64,000 nucleotides of DNA from NCBI GenBank assembly GCA_028285685.1, contig JANQOR010000006.1, positions 53,437 through 117,436 of the forward strand, in the 5' to 3' direction. Source of the stretch: Cyclobacteriaceae bacterium (GTDB lineage: Bacteria > Bacteroidota > Bacteroidia > Cytophagales > Cyclobacteriaceae). Below are positions 8,977-16,633 of the stretch, piece after piece (position 1 is the first letter of the stretch; the number at the start of each line of letters is the position of its first letter). The position numbers and the translations under genes were made by a program. Under the pieces are notes generated by a model that was not told the origin of the DNA, searched no databases, and saw nothing but the letters and a program-made list of their open reading frames with translations.

Positions 8977-11592
8977 TCAGTCGCCCCGTAAGATCACACT
9001 AGGATTAACCCGTGCCGCAAAAAATATTTTATAGCTTATCACAGCCAATGTTGCTCCTACAATGAGAAAAATTGGTATCACCACCGTCGTTAGGCCAGGC
9101 TCAATATGGTACGCAAACAATTCCAACCACTTGTTCATTACAACTATACCGGTAGGAATAGATATGAGTGCAGCAATAGCAACAAGCAGCAGGAATTTAA
9201 TTGCAAAGGATGTGTAGATATTACGGATAGAAGCACCTAGCACTTTTCTGATACTGATCTCCTTAAGCGATTGCTGTACTGTGAATGACGTCAAACCAAA
9301 AATTCCAATCAGGCACAGGATCAGCGCAACCGCAGTAAAGAGTACGATTATCTGTGCAAATTTTCGATCCTTTTGATACAGGGCCTTAAGTTGCTCGTCG
9401 AGAAAATGAAACTCAAAAGAAAGGGTTGGGAAAAGGCCATCCCATTGCGCTTCAATGCCCTCAATGATAGCTTGGTAACCATCGCTATCGATGGTAACAA
9501 TAACCGAACTCACATCCCTGGAGGCTCTCATCGCAAATAAGTATGGTGAGATTGGCCTGTGGAGGGATTGGGAGTGAAAATCGGCAACTACTCCAATCAC
9601 CTTGTAGCTTATGATCTCGCCGCCCTCTTCGGTGTATATTTGCTGGTTTACTATCTCCGAATTCGTTTTACCCAGAGTCTGCACGGCAGCTTCGTTCAAT
9701 ACCACTGCCGATTCCAGGTCTCCGACCATGTTGCGGTCAAAAGTTCTTCCCGCCAAGACTTCGATTCCCAGAGTCTCGATGAGTTGAAAATCCACATCAT
9801 TTTGCCGAATGACCACTCCTTCTTTATCGGCATTTGTGGGAGTTGTTTTGTATCTATTGTCACTGAGCACATATTGTGCTGGTGTATAAGAGACTCCTGC
9901 CACTTTCTTCACACCTGGGACCTGCGAAAAGGCGGTCTTGACTTTTTCAAGCTCACTAATGACTTCACTTGACTGTAGGGGAATCACCAGCTGATTTGTT
10001 GCGGTAAAACCCAACGGTTTGGATTGAATGAAATCCAATTGTCGAATGGTGGTCATCGAACCAACGATCAGTAAAACCCCAACCACGAATTGAAACACAA
10101 CAAGTCCTTTCCTAACCAATGAAGATCCTGAACTCCCGGTTGTTTGACCAGCAAGAATTCGCATGACTTTTAAGGAAGCCAGGTAAAAAGACGGATAACT
10201 TCCTGCGAGAATACTGGTGAAAAATCCAATTGCCAGTAGTAAACCTGACTTTTCCCAGATCATTGTCGGGCTTACTTCTTTTCCAGTGAATGAACTGTAA
10301 CTGGGCGCAACCAGCAAAATGGCAACTAAAGAGACGATCAGTGCTACCGAGGTAATGACCGTCGCTTCCCCAAGAAATTGGGCTATGATCATCCTTCGCT
10401 CTGCGCCAAAGGTCTTCCTTACTCCAATCTCCTTCGCTCGTTTTGAGGCCTGAGCGGTTGCCATATTCGCGAAGTTGATACAGGCGATGGACAGTATCAT
10501 TATGGCAATGGTGATCATAATATATATGTATCGGATATCACCACCTATCCCTGACTCATTCTGTGATTGCGAATACAGATAAATGTCTCTCACTGGCTCA
10601 AACGTGTGGGAATTCTCCGCTTTTTCAACATGTTCAGCAATTGAGCTTTGAATCTTCTTTCCCGCCGCTATCGGATCCGTATCGGGCCGAAGCCTGACAT
10701 AAGTGAAAAGAAAGTAGTTCCCAACGAGCCGATCATTTCCAACCACATATTTTCCGATTGCTCCACTATTCATTGAACAGACGAAAGCAGGATTCATGTG
10801 GGAATTGACTTCTTCGTTATCATATACGCCAGTAATCGTATAGTCGGAGCTTCCATAGTCATTAATGATTGATATTACCTCACCGACAGGGTCTTTCTCG
10901 TCAAACATTTTCTCAGACAGTGTCTGCGAGAGGGCAATGCTTTGCGGGTTGGTAAGCATGCTCGAAGGATCACCGTAGGTAATGGGATAGCTAAATAGTT
11001 CAAAAAAGTTAGGATCAGCCAAAAACCCCTCCGATTCTGTAAAGGACCGATCATCAACTCGAAGTATATTCTGGCTAATACCAAGAAACCCCACAATTCG
11101 TGTAGCCACTTCAACCTCTGGCATTTTTTCCAGAATACGTTCCCTCATACCTGGAGAGGTTGTGGAAAACTTCAAAGGTTCGCCGTTCAGCACCAGGTCA
11201 GTTTCCACGCGATAAAATCGGTCAATCTCCTGGTGGTGAACGTCGTAGCTAAACTCTGACTCAATGAAAATAAGAATAAAGAATAAGCTTACAATGCCCG
11301 TTGAAAGGCCAAGGACATTGATCGAGGTGTAGGATTTTTGCTTTTTGAGATTTCTGAATGCAATTTTTAGGTAGTTAAAGAACATAGCGCTTTTATTTGA
11401 TGAGTAATTGAATCCGATAATTGAAGGCCTGAACAGAAGAAGGATTTCTCTTAGGTACAAGAGGTCTGAAATACGCAGCGAATGTCTCTCCCGGTGACGC
11501 AAATAGTTCTCCTCAAGATCACCGCGAATGTCGCTGTAATAGTCGTTTCGACAATACCATTTAAAAACGATATCTGCAAAACGCTTAATCAT
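8977..11592 (-). CDS. FtsX/MacB-like ABC transporter permease with N-terminal permease-prefix domain
   Basis: An 871-residue permease with duplicated FtsX domains. Residues about 1-65 (KWYCRNDYYSDIRGDLEENY) form the soluble 'permease prefix' found in Bacteroidota permeases encoded next to PadR. A TM helix (about 90-108), a MacB-type periplasmic core and three TM helices follow (ANMATAQASKRAKEIGVRKT marks the conserved coupling-helix region). A second periplasmic domain and a second FtsX TM bundle come next (SLKEISIRKVLGASIRNIY). Such proteins usually work with a separate ATPase as mechanotransmitters or exporters. No ATPase gene is adjacent. Its start overlaps the end of the PadR gene by eight bases, so the two form one operon. 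Confidence 0.88.
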   Translation of the reverse strand: MIKRFADIVFKWYCRNDYYSDIRGDLEENYLRHRERHSLRISDLLYLREILLLFRPSIIGFNYSSNKSAMFFNYLKIAFRNLKKQKSYTSINVLGLSTGIVSLFFILIFIESEFSYDVHHQEIDRFYRVETDLVLNGEPLKFSTTSPGMRERILEKMPEVEVATRIVGFLGISQNILRVDDRSFTESEGFLADPNFFELFSYPITYGDPSSMLTNPQSIALSQTLSEKMFDEKDPVGEVISIINDYGSSDYTITGVYDNEEVNSHMNPAFVCSMNSGAIGKYVVGNDRLVGNYFLFTYVRLRPDTDPIAAGKKIQSSIAEHVEKAENSHTFEPVRDIYLYSQSQNESGIGGDIRYIYIMITIAIMILSIACINFANMATAQASKRAKEIGVRKTFGAERRMIIAQFLGEATVITSVALIVSLVAILLVAPSYSSFTGKEVSPTMIWEKSGLLLAIGFFTSILAGSYPSFYLASLKVMRILAGQTTGSSGSSLVRKGLVVFQFVVGVLLIVGSMTTIRQLDFIQSKPLGFTATNQLVIPLQSSEVISELEKVKTAFSQVPGVKKVAGVSYTPAQYVLSDNRYKTTPTNADKEGVVIRQNDVDFQLIETLGIEVLAGRTFDRNMVGDLESAVVLNEAAVQTLGKTNSEIVNQQIYTEEGGEIISYKVIGVVADFHSQSLHRPISPYLFAMRASRDVSSVIVTIDSDGYQAIIEGIEAQWDGLFPTLSFEFHFLDEQLKALYQKDRKFAQIIVLFTAVALILCLIGIFGLTSFTVQQSLKEISIRKVLGASIRNIYTSFAIKFLLLVAIAALISIPTGIVVMNKWLELFAYHIEPGLTTVVIPIFLIVGATLAVISYKIFFAARVNPSVILRGD

Positions 11593-11926
11593 AGCTTAGA
11601 GAATTAGAAACAGAAGCAGGAATCGAGTTCCAGAGGTCAAGCCTGACATTTTTATTGTAATCCAAAGCCTTCATTCCGTAGGCAGTAATTTGAAAGAAAA
11701 GCTTGGGTCTACCTCCACGTTCAGTGCTCCCCTCACCCTTCCTTGAGGTCAGATACCCTTTCTTCTCCATACGTCGCAAGGCGGACTGTAAAGCTCCGAT
11801 GCTAACAGATCGCTCTAACCTTGACTCGATCTCCTCTTTGATCCCAAATCCATAGGCCTCCTGATCAAGCACAGCAACAGTTAGCAAAACGATCTCTTCA
11901 AATTCACCTAATTGAAACTTTTTCAT
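11585..11926 (-). CDS. PadR-family transcriptional regulator
   Basis: A 113-residue winged-helix repressor. The PadR core is clear: LGEFEEIVLLTVAVLDQEAY, then SIGALQSALRRMEKKGYLTS (recognition helix) and a beta wing (ERGGRPKLFFQITAYG). PadR proteins normally repress their own operon and respond to small molecules or envelope stress. The gene is the first of a two-gene operon with the prefix-domain FtsX permease and overlaps it by eight bases. A perfect 8+8 inverted repeat just upstream (11975-11994) is a likely operator. Confidence 0.9.
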   Translation of the reverse strand: MKKFQLGEFEEIVLLTVAVLDQEAYGFGIKEEIESRLERSVSIGALQSALRRMEKKGYLTSRKGEGSTERGGRPKLFFQITAYGMKALDYNKNVRLDLWNSIPASVSNSLSYD

Positions 11927-11932
11927 AAGTAA

Positions 11933-11994
11933 TTTCCTAAATGTAGTAATACTAAAGTACGAAAAGATTAGGTATTTTCCTAATTGTAGGAAAA
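11933..11994 (-). promoter_or_regulatory. Candidate PadR operator region and promoter
   Basis: On the + strand TTTTCCTA (11975-11982) and TAGGAAAA (11987-11994) form a perfect inverted repeat with a four-base spacer. A near copy of one side, TTTCCTAAATGTAGTAA (11933-11949), matches TTTCCTAATTGTAGGAA (11976-11992) at 15 of 17 positions, 43 bases away. That is about four helical turns. ATTAGG (11967) also pairs with CCTAAT (11979). Read toward padR, TACTTTAG resembles the Bacteroidota -10 element (TAnnTTTG) with TTAG 20 bases before it. Position and symmetry suggest autoregulation. Confidence 0.5.
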
Positions 11995-12036
11995 CCCTCT
12001 GGTGAATTACCGGAGTAGATCGAAAAGGTTACACGT

Positions 12037-13353
12037 CTATTTCTTGCTTATTTCTATACCCTTCCAAATACGATAGATTAGGACAGCACTACGCTTGGAC
12101 TGTTTAGGTAGTGCCCGTAAGTCTCCGGTCTCGTTTATTGTGTGATCATCGGCACCGGACATTCCCATTCCATCAATTCCCATTTCAATAAATTCGGAAG
12201 TAAACGAGATATCCGCAGCACCGGCATCTGCAGGATTCACCGGGCCAACCTCTCCAAACCCCAGATCCTGGCTTACCTGACTAAACATGTTCATTAAGCT
12301 ATAGTTTGCGTCGGTTGGTGCAAAGGGTGGATACCCTTCACTGAATTCGATAGTTGCAGTAGTCCCAGGTAGGTTATCAGCGACGATCCGTCGCATGGTC
12401 TCTTGCGTCTTTCTAATCTGTTCCGGAGAAATGCAACGAATATCCCCAGTAACAATTACATCTTTGGACACGACATTGTTTTTGCCAAAAGCAGTTCCTG
12501 ACTGCTCCGTTGGATTGTGAGTAATCGTAGTTCCGCCCATAATCCTGCCCGGATTGAACGTCAGAAATTCTTCTTCAGAAAGCTCATCATAAAATTGATT
12601 TAATATCCTGGCTGCCTCGTAGATTGCTCCTGCTCCTACCTGGGGTTTGAACACTTGCGAAGAATGTGCCGCATTGCCTGTGGTTGTCAGTGTCCACCCG
12701 GACGAACTTCTCCTGGCAACATTTACCGTAGCAGGATTTCCATCTCCATTTTCAAAGCCAAGTGAAATATCCGCCCATTTTGCCGCTTCTATGAGTGTTG
12801 CTTTTGACTTTGAGAGTGGTCGCCCACTCAACTCTTCATCACCGGTCATCACTACCGTAATATTCATATCCTTGAGAACGCCCTGAGCGTTCAGCGCAGA
12901 CAGCGCCTGAAGAATTATCACATCTCCACCTTTCATATCTGCGATACCCGGACCTTTGACAATATTTTCGTCGATCGGTATCCACTCTTGATTTGGACTA
13001 TCCGGCTCAAACACGGTATCCAAATGTCCGATCATAAGGATCTTCTTTCCCTTCCCCCCTTCTATTTTGGCAACTAAATGGCCTGCTCGATTAAACTCAT
13101 CACCGCTCACCCATTCGGTATCCATCCCCAGTGCTTCGAACCTTGGCATCAAGACATCACCAACTGCCTTGACACCTTCAAAATTCATGGTGCCGCTGTT
13201 GATATTCACAAGCTCTTTCAACAGTTCAACAGCTTCTTCATTGTTATCATCCACCCATTTTGAGAGTTTTTTTTCAGTTCGATCAAGCTGGGCAAAAGTT
13301 TGGCTCGCGAGCAACAATGAAATAGAAACAAGCAGGTTTTTGATGGAGGTCAT
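12037..13353 (-). CDS. Exported M20 metallopeptidase, carboxypeptidase G2-like
   Basis: A 438-residue zinc hydrolase. The signal peptide (1-22) ends TFAQ. Metal and catalytic residues of the M20 family are visible: H110 and D112 in MIGHLDTVFE, bridging D139 in GPGIADMKGGD, and E173-E174 in MTGDEELSG. The dimerisation/lid domain follows (about 210-330, NAAHSSQVF). The C-terminal His is in GADDHTINETGDL. GHLDTVFE and IADMKGG are typical of the glutamate carboxypeptidase (CPG2) branch, which removes C-terminal amino acids from peptides or folate-like compounds. It is probably periplasmic. Single gene; the terminator of the upstream operon lies just before its promoter region. Confidence 0.85.
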   Translation of the reverse strand: MTSIKNLLVSISLLLASQTFAQLDRTEKKLSKWVDDNNEEAVELLKELVNINSGTMNFEGVKAVGDVLMPRFEALGMDTEWVSGDEFNRAGHLVAKIEGGKGKKILMIGHLDTVFEPDSPNQEWIPIDENIVKGPGIADMKGGDVIILQALSALNAQGVLKDMNITVVMTGDEELSGRPLSKSKATLIEAAKWADISLGFENGDGNPATVNVARRSSSGWTLTTTGNAAHSSQVFKPQVGAGAIYEAARILNQFYDELSEEEFLTFNPGRIMGGTTITHNPTEQSGTAFGKNNVVSKDVIVTGDIRCISPEQIRKTQETMRRIVADNLPGTTATIEFSEGYPPFAPTDANYSLMNMFSQVSQDLGFGEVGPVNPADAGAADISFTSEFIEMGIDGMGMSGADDHTINETGDLRALPKQSKRSAVLIYRIWKGIEISKK

Positions 13354-13406
13354 AACAGGAATCAGTTGTTAAGATTGACTAACAATGTTAAGGCAAGCGG
13401 CTTGAT

Positions 13407-13430
13407 AAAAAAAGGCAGCTCTCAGCTGCC
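13407..13430 (-). terminator. Intrinsic terminator of the porin-yfiR operon
   Basis: On the minus strand GGCAGCT-GAG-AGCTGCC forms a perfect seven-base-pair stem with a three-base loop, followed directly by seven T residues (13413-13407). It lies 33 bases after the yfiR-like stop codon. This is a textbook Rho-independent terminator. Confidence 0.88.
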
Positions 13431-13462
13431 TAAATTTCCCTTCAAGAGCACTGAAGAAATTT

Positions 13463-13951
13463 CTAGTTTACAATTTTTGCCCGCCCCAGCAGAAGACTAC
13501 TCATTTTAAGGCCGCTAGCATCTAGCTCTGATTTGTTAACCATAAAGCGAAGCTTATTTTCTTCCCTATAAAAAGCCATCTCTGCTCCTTTGGAGATCAA
13601 TGACTCATTCTCAGCAACGATCAAAGTACTTGAACCTGTTCTTTCTTGCACAAGGTCAAAATTTCTCGTCTGCGCCTCCGGTATGAAAATCATATTACAC
13701 CGATCTATTGATTCACTTCCAGAAATTTTCAGCAACTCTATTTTTGAATTTTGTTTTGTAAGTGTTTCCAATTCAAGCAAAACCGGTGAATTCCCAATGA
13801 TACCGATGGTTATCTTATCTCCTGACCATTCAATATACTTTGTGAAATTGAATAGATATAGAGCCTTGTATTTGCTCTCCTGACCATAAACACCGCTGCT
13901 AAGCGCAAGCACCGATGCAAAACATAATGCGATGATCCTTTTCATGATCAT
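13463..13951 (-). CDS. YfiR-family (DUF4154) periplasmic protein
   Basis: A 162-residue exported protein. The signal peptide covers about 1-24 (SVLALSSGVYGQ). KYKALYLFNFTKYIEWSG is the YfiR/DUF4154 hallmark, followed by ITIGIIGNSPVLLELE and a C-terminal KLRFMVNKSELDASGLKMSS. In Pseudomonas, YfiR is a periplasmic repressor of the diguanylate cyclase YfiN. In Bacteroidota the family is common without YfiN and its role is unknown. ATG 13945 (MKRII) gives a better signal peptide than the annotated ATG 13951. It is five bases downstream of the porin stop and followed by a strong terminator, so the operon is exactly porin-yfiR. Confidence 0.8.
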   Translation of the reverse strand: MIMKRIIALCFASVLALSSGVYGQESKYKALYLFNFTKYIEWSGDKITIGIIGNSPVLLELETLTKQNSKIELLKISGSESIDRCNMIFIPEAQTRNFDLVQERTGSSTLIVAENESLISKGAEMAFYREENKLRFMVNKSELDASGLKMSSLLLGRAKIVN

Positions 13952-13956
13952 TCGCT

Positions 13957-15066
13957 TTAAAATCCTACAGATAGCTGAAATCCAAGTACGTTATCGTCAG
14001 GATCACTTCCATCATCACTCACTAGTTCGTAGTTGATCTTGAACACTGCTGTTTCAGCCAAGTAATAGTTAGCACCAAGGGTGATTCGTGATCGATCATC
14101 ATCCGGTGATCCATCTAGAGTTATTGCATCATATCTTAGGATCGATTCCAGCTTTTCAGTGAGCATATATCCACCTTGGAGATAAAAGCCATTTTTCTTT
14201 AAATCCAAAGAACCCAGTGAAACGTCTGTTGGATCGTTGTAGGCCTCTTGTGTTGCTGCGTGAAACTCGCCCCATACACTAAACTTCTCTTTATCCATGT
14301 ATAACGAGGCTCCCAAAATTGTTAGTCCCAACTCATCATCTAACGTATATTTCCCTGAGTAATAGTTTGTGGAAATCGTAATGTCATCTCCAACATCTAC
14401 GCCAAAGGAAGCCCCAACACCTTTATTGTCATTTCCTGTTTTGCTGTCTCTTGAGTTACCTCTTAAACTTCTTATTCCTGCCCCGGAATCTCCACTCAAT
14501 CCATTAACTACATAGGCTGTATAAAACGGTGTCATATTTCCTTCGGATCCCAGTCGTCCTCTCACTTGGACTCCGACCTCACCCCAGGCCGATGGCGAGA
14601 TCTCGCGATTAACGTACGCCCTGTTGACCGTCTTCGTCAAATATTCAGGATACAAATACTCATTGAACTGACCCGCCGGCACCAGAAACTTTCCAGAGCG
14701 AATGACAAATGCATCAGAAAATTTGTAGTCGGCATAGGCATATCGGATATCAATATCATCTCCTCCGTGCTCATACTCAAGTTGGCCTTCAATGAAAATC
14801 TTGTCAGTCAGTTGCGAAGAAATGAAAATGTTGAAATAGTGGTTGTCGAAAGTTTTGATTCCCTCCTGAGGCACGAAATACTCGTTAGTAATGTACCCGT
14901 TGAAGTTTACAAAACTGACTCTCTTTGCAAGATCAGCCCCGAATCCTCCTGTAGTGGTTTTCTTTTTATCCTCTTCAATCGTCGCATTAAAGGGGTCGTC
15001 TTGTGCCATGGATCCCAGGCAAAATGTGAGCAATACTAAGCTAGTGAGATAATTTTTTCTCTTCAT
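13957..15066 (-). CDS. Outer-membrane porin-like beta-barrel (OprO/OprP-like)
   Basis: A 369-residue outer-membrane protein. The signal peptide (1-21) ends SMAQD. After a short linker come repeated amphipathic strands, including IFIEGQLEYEHGGDDIDIRY, FVIRSGKFLVPAGQFNEYLYP and a terminal NVLGFQLSVGF that ends in Phe as barrel proteins do. GKFLVPAGQFNEY resembles the 'G.f..PfG...' strand of phosphate-selective porins O/P. The substrate is not known. It is the first gene of a two-gene operon with the YfiR-like protein. A 26-base perfect palindrome sits 142 bases before its start. Confidence 0.75.
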   Translation of the reverse strand: MKRKNYLTSLVLLTFCLGSMAQDDPFNATIEEDKKKTTTGGFGADLAKRVSFVNFNGYITNEYFVPQEGIKTFDNHYFNIFISSQLTDKIFIEGQLEYEHGGDDIDIRYAYADYKFSDAFVIRSGKFLVPAGQFNEYLYPEYLTKTVNRAYVNREISPSAWGEVGVQVRGRLGSEGNMTPFYTAYVVNGLSGDSGAGIRSLRGNSRDSKTGNDNKGVGASFGVDVGDDITISTNYYSGKYTLDDELGLTILGASLYMDKEKFSVWGEFHAATQEAYNDPTDVSLGSLDLKKNGFYLQGGYMLTEKLESILRYDAITLDGSPDDDRSRITLGANYYLAETAVFKINYELVSDDGSDPDDNVLGFQLSVGF

Positions 15067-15207
15067 GATTGTTTAGGTTTTCGCTTAAAAATCCAACCCA
15101 AACAGTCATATGGTCAATTAGTAGCCACTCCGTTCACTCATTTGGAGCATTTGAAAGATACGCTGGTTAGGTCGACAGTTAATTTGTAACTGCGGGTCTA
15201 AACTATT

Positions 15208-15233
15208 AAAATATTATCAATTGATAATATTTT
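15208..15233. promoter_or_regulatory. 26-base perfect palindrome, candidate operator
   Basis: AAAATATTATCAA (15208-15220) is followed at once by its exact reverse complement (15221-15233). It is a gapless, very AT-rich dyad midway between two divergent genes. That fits a dimeric regulator site better than a terminator, since there is no loop and no nearby gene end. Binding is inferred only. Confidence 0.5.
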
Positions 15234-15393
15234 TAAGTTGAACGCATTGAGATTCACGACAAACCAAGCTAGTTTCTCGATGGCTCTTTAGCAAAACCAA
15301 TTAGCGTAAGATTTGATCTTAAACTGTACAATTACTCAAGGGGGACATCAATCATGCGAAAAATATTAGGGGAATTAAGATATTCGAAAACTT

Positions 15394-15413
15394 AGTGACA
15401 TAGGGCTGTCACT
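15394..15413. promoter_or_regulatory. Inverted repeat upstream of the NTF2-like gene
   Basis: AGTGACA (15394-15400) and TGTCACT (15407-15413) are perfect seven-base arms around TAGGGC. The repeat ends eight bases before the -10-like TTTCTTTG, so it would overlap the promoter of the gene at 15459. It could be an operator or a structured element. Confidence 0.35.
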
Positions 15414-15458
15414 CATTGGGATTTCTTTGAATCATTATTCAACTCTAAAACGAAAAAA

Positions 15459-15836
15459 ATGACAACACAAGAAGTAGCAAATCGATTAGTAGAGCTTAGC
15501 AGGGAATCAAAGTGGGAAGAAATTTACCAGGAACTCTTCTCTCCTGAAATCGTCAGTATCGAACCCAAAGGCGGACCCTGGGGGACAGTAAAAGGGTTTG
15601 AAGCGATCGCCAAAAAAGCTAAGGAATGGGAAACTATGGTCGAAGAATTTCATTCCATGGAGGTTTCCGATCCGATCGTGGCAGAGAACTTTTTCGCGCT
15701 TACGATGAAAAGCAAGGTGACCATGAAAGGTCAAACTGAACCAACGGACATGGACGAGATATGTCTTTACAATGTCGTTGATGGTAAAGTGGTAAGTGAG
15801 CAGTTTTTCTATACACCACAACCAGAATTTGTATGA
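15459..15836 (+). CDS. SnoaL/NTF2-like protein
   Basis: A 125-residue cytoplasmic protein with the alpha+beta cone fold pattern of NTF2/SnoaL proteins. It has an N-terminal helix pair (TTQEVANRLVELSRESKWEEIYQELF), then PEIVSIEP, VKGFEAIAKKAKEW, a strand set ENFFALTMKSKVTMKG and a final strand VVDGKVVSEQFFYTPQP. Members are small-molecule binding or isomerase/hydratase-like enzymes, or stress-related binding proteins. No catalytic residues can be assigned here. A stand-alone gene that ends facing the TPR gene, with a palindromic element between them. Confidence 0.75.
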   Translation: MTTQEVANRLVELSRESKWEEIYQELFSPEIVSIEPKGGPWGTVKGFEAIAKKAKEWETMVEEFHSMEVSDPIVAENFFALTMKSKVTMKGQTEPTDMDEICLYNVVDGKVVSEQFFYTPQPEFV

Positions 15837-15871
15837 GATAGAAACTTGACTTCATGATACAGTCGAGGGTT

Positions 15872-15932
15872 TGTCATTTCGAACGATAGGAGAATCCCAC
15901 ATATAGATCTCTCGCTATCGTTCGAGTTGACA
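15872..15932. repeat. Dispersed-type imperfect palindrome between convergent genes
   Basis: TGTCATTTCGAACGATAGG.. (from 15872) and ..GCTATCGTTCGAGTTGACA (to 15932) form a long imperfect inverted repeat with about 24-base arms. The TGTCATTTCGAACG type is a common intergenic repeat of Bacteroidota genomes. It lies between the convergent NTF2-like and TPR genes and may act as a two-way terminator. Copy number in this genome cannot be seen here. Confidence 0.65.
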
Positions 15933-15945
15933 TATATTTTTTACT

Positions 15946-16590
15946 TCAGCCTTTACACATTTCCTTAATCGCTTCTAACGTACCATTCAGTCCCCAGCTC
16001 GGAGCAATTGACCTTTCATCTTTTTCCTCGGATTCAAAGATAGCCTTAGCCTTGGCGAAACTCTCACACGCTCCGCCATCGCCACCACCCATAAACTGAG
16101 CAGAACCGAATTGCATTCTCCCTAAAAGAAAGTGTGCACGGCCATTTTTAGGATTTAATGAAATGGCTTTCTGAAAAGACCCAAATGCCAATCCGCTGTA
16201 CTGCATTCCACGTGTTGCCGGATCTACGGTCAAACGCATCATATGCACATAACCCCGCATGGATTCCAGTTCCGAATCATTCGGCTTGATAGTTTCGCCC
16301 TTTTCAATGGCTGCCAACGCTTGGTCAAGGTACTTATCTTTATCCTCATTCGATTCAGACATCGTCATTAGTCGAATGTAGCCGAACGCAGCATAGTAGT
16401 AAGGCTCCCAACGGTTGGCCTCTGCGTCTCCGATTCTGGTCAACTGATTGACTGCTCCAATCAACGTTTCGCGATCTGAAGCACTGTACATGGCAGGTAT
16501 GCTCTTTGCCATGGCTTTTTCAAACTGCCCATTTGCAAATAGCATGGCAGCACATAAAACACCTATTACTGTTAAAACTGTCTTTTTCAT
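15946..16590 (-). CDS. Exported TPR-like protein
   Basis: A 214-residue protein with a signal peptide (1-20, CAAMLFANGQ). The mature part has helical pairs of tetratricopeptide type: NRWEPYYYAAFGYIRL, YLDQALAAIEKGETIKPND, AFGSFQKAISLNPKNGRAH and a C-terminal CESFAKAKAIFE. The SLNPKNGRAHFLLGR motif is a typical TPR turn. It is probably a periplasmic scaffold. It lies 43 bases downstream of the TonB-dependent receptor on the same strand, so it is likely co-transcribed with it. Receptor-TPR pairs of this sort are frequent in Bacteroidota, but the partner role is inferred. Confidence 0.75.
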   Translation of the reverse strand: MKKTVLTVIGVLCAAMLFANGQFEKAMAKSIPAMYSASDRETLIGAVNQLTRIGDAEANRWEPYYYAAFGYIRLMTMSESNEDKDKYLDQALAAIEKGETIKPNDSELESMRGYVHMMRLTVDPATRGMQYSGLAFGSFQKAISLNPKNGRAHFLLGRMQFGSAQFMGGGDGGACESFAKAKAIFESEEKDERSIAPSWGLNGTLEAIKEMCKG

Positions 16591-16633
16591 TGTTATTCTG
16601 TTTAATTGTTAAGTCTGATTTAATTCTTGAATG

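Larger units (their letters stand above)
15067..15458. other. 392-base divergent intergenic region with two palindromes
   Basis: This is the longest non-coding stretch of the window. It separates the divergent starts of the porin-yfiR operon and the NTF2-like gene, so it should hold both promoters. It contains a 26-base perfect palindrome (15208-15233) and a second hairpin (15394-15413). TTTCTTTG at 15422-15429, 30 bases before the NTF2-like start, matches seven of eight positions of the Bacteroidota -10 consensus TAnnTTTG. No small gene or RNA gene was recognised. Confidence 0.6.

Noticed and set aside
9559-9972. 137-codon open frame antisense to the FtsX-like permease
   Set aside because: Shadow frame inside a clear permease gene.
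14566-15039. 157-codon open frame antisense to the porin gene
   Set aside because: Covers a well supported beta-barrel gene and has no recognisable features.
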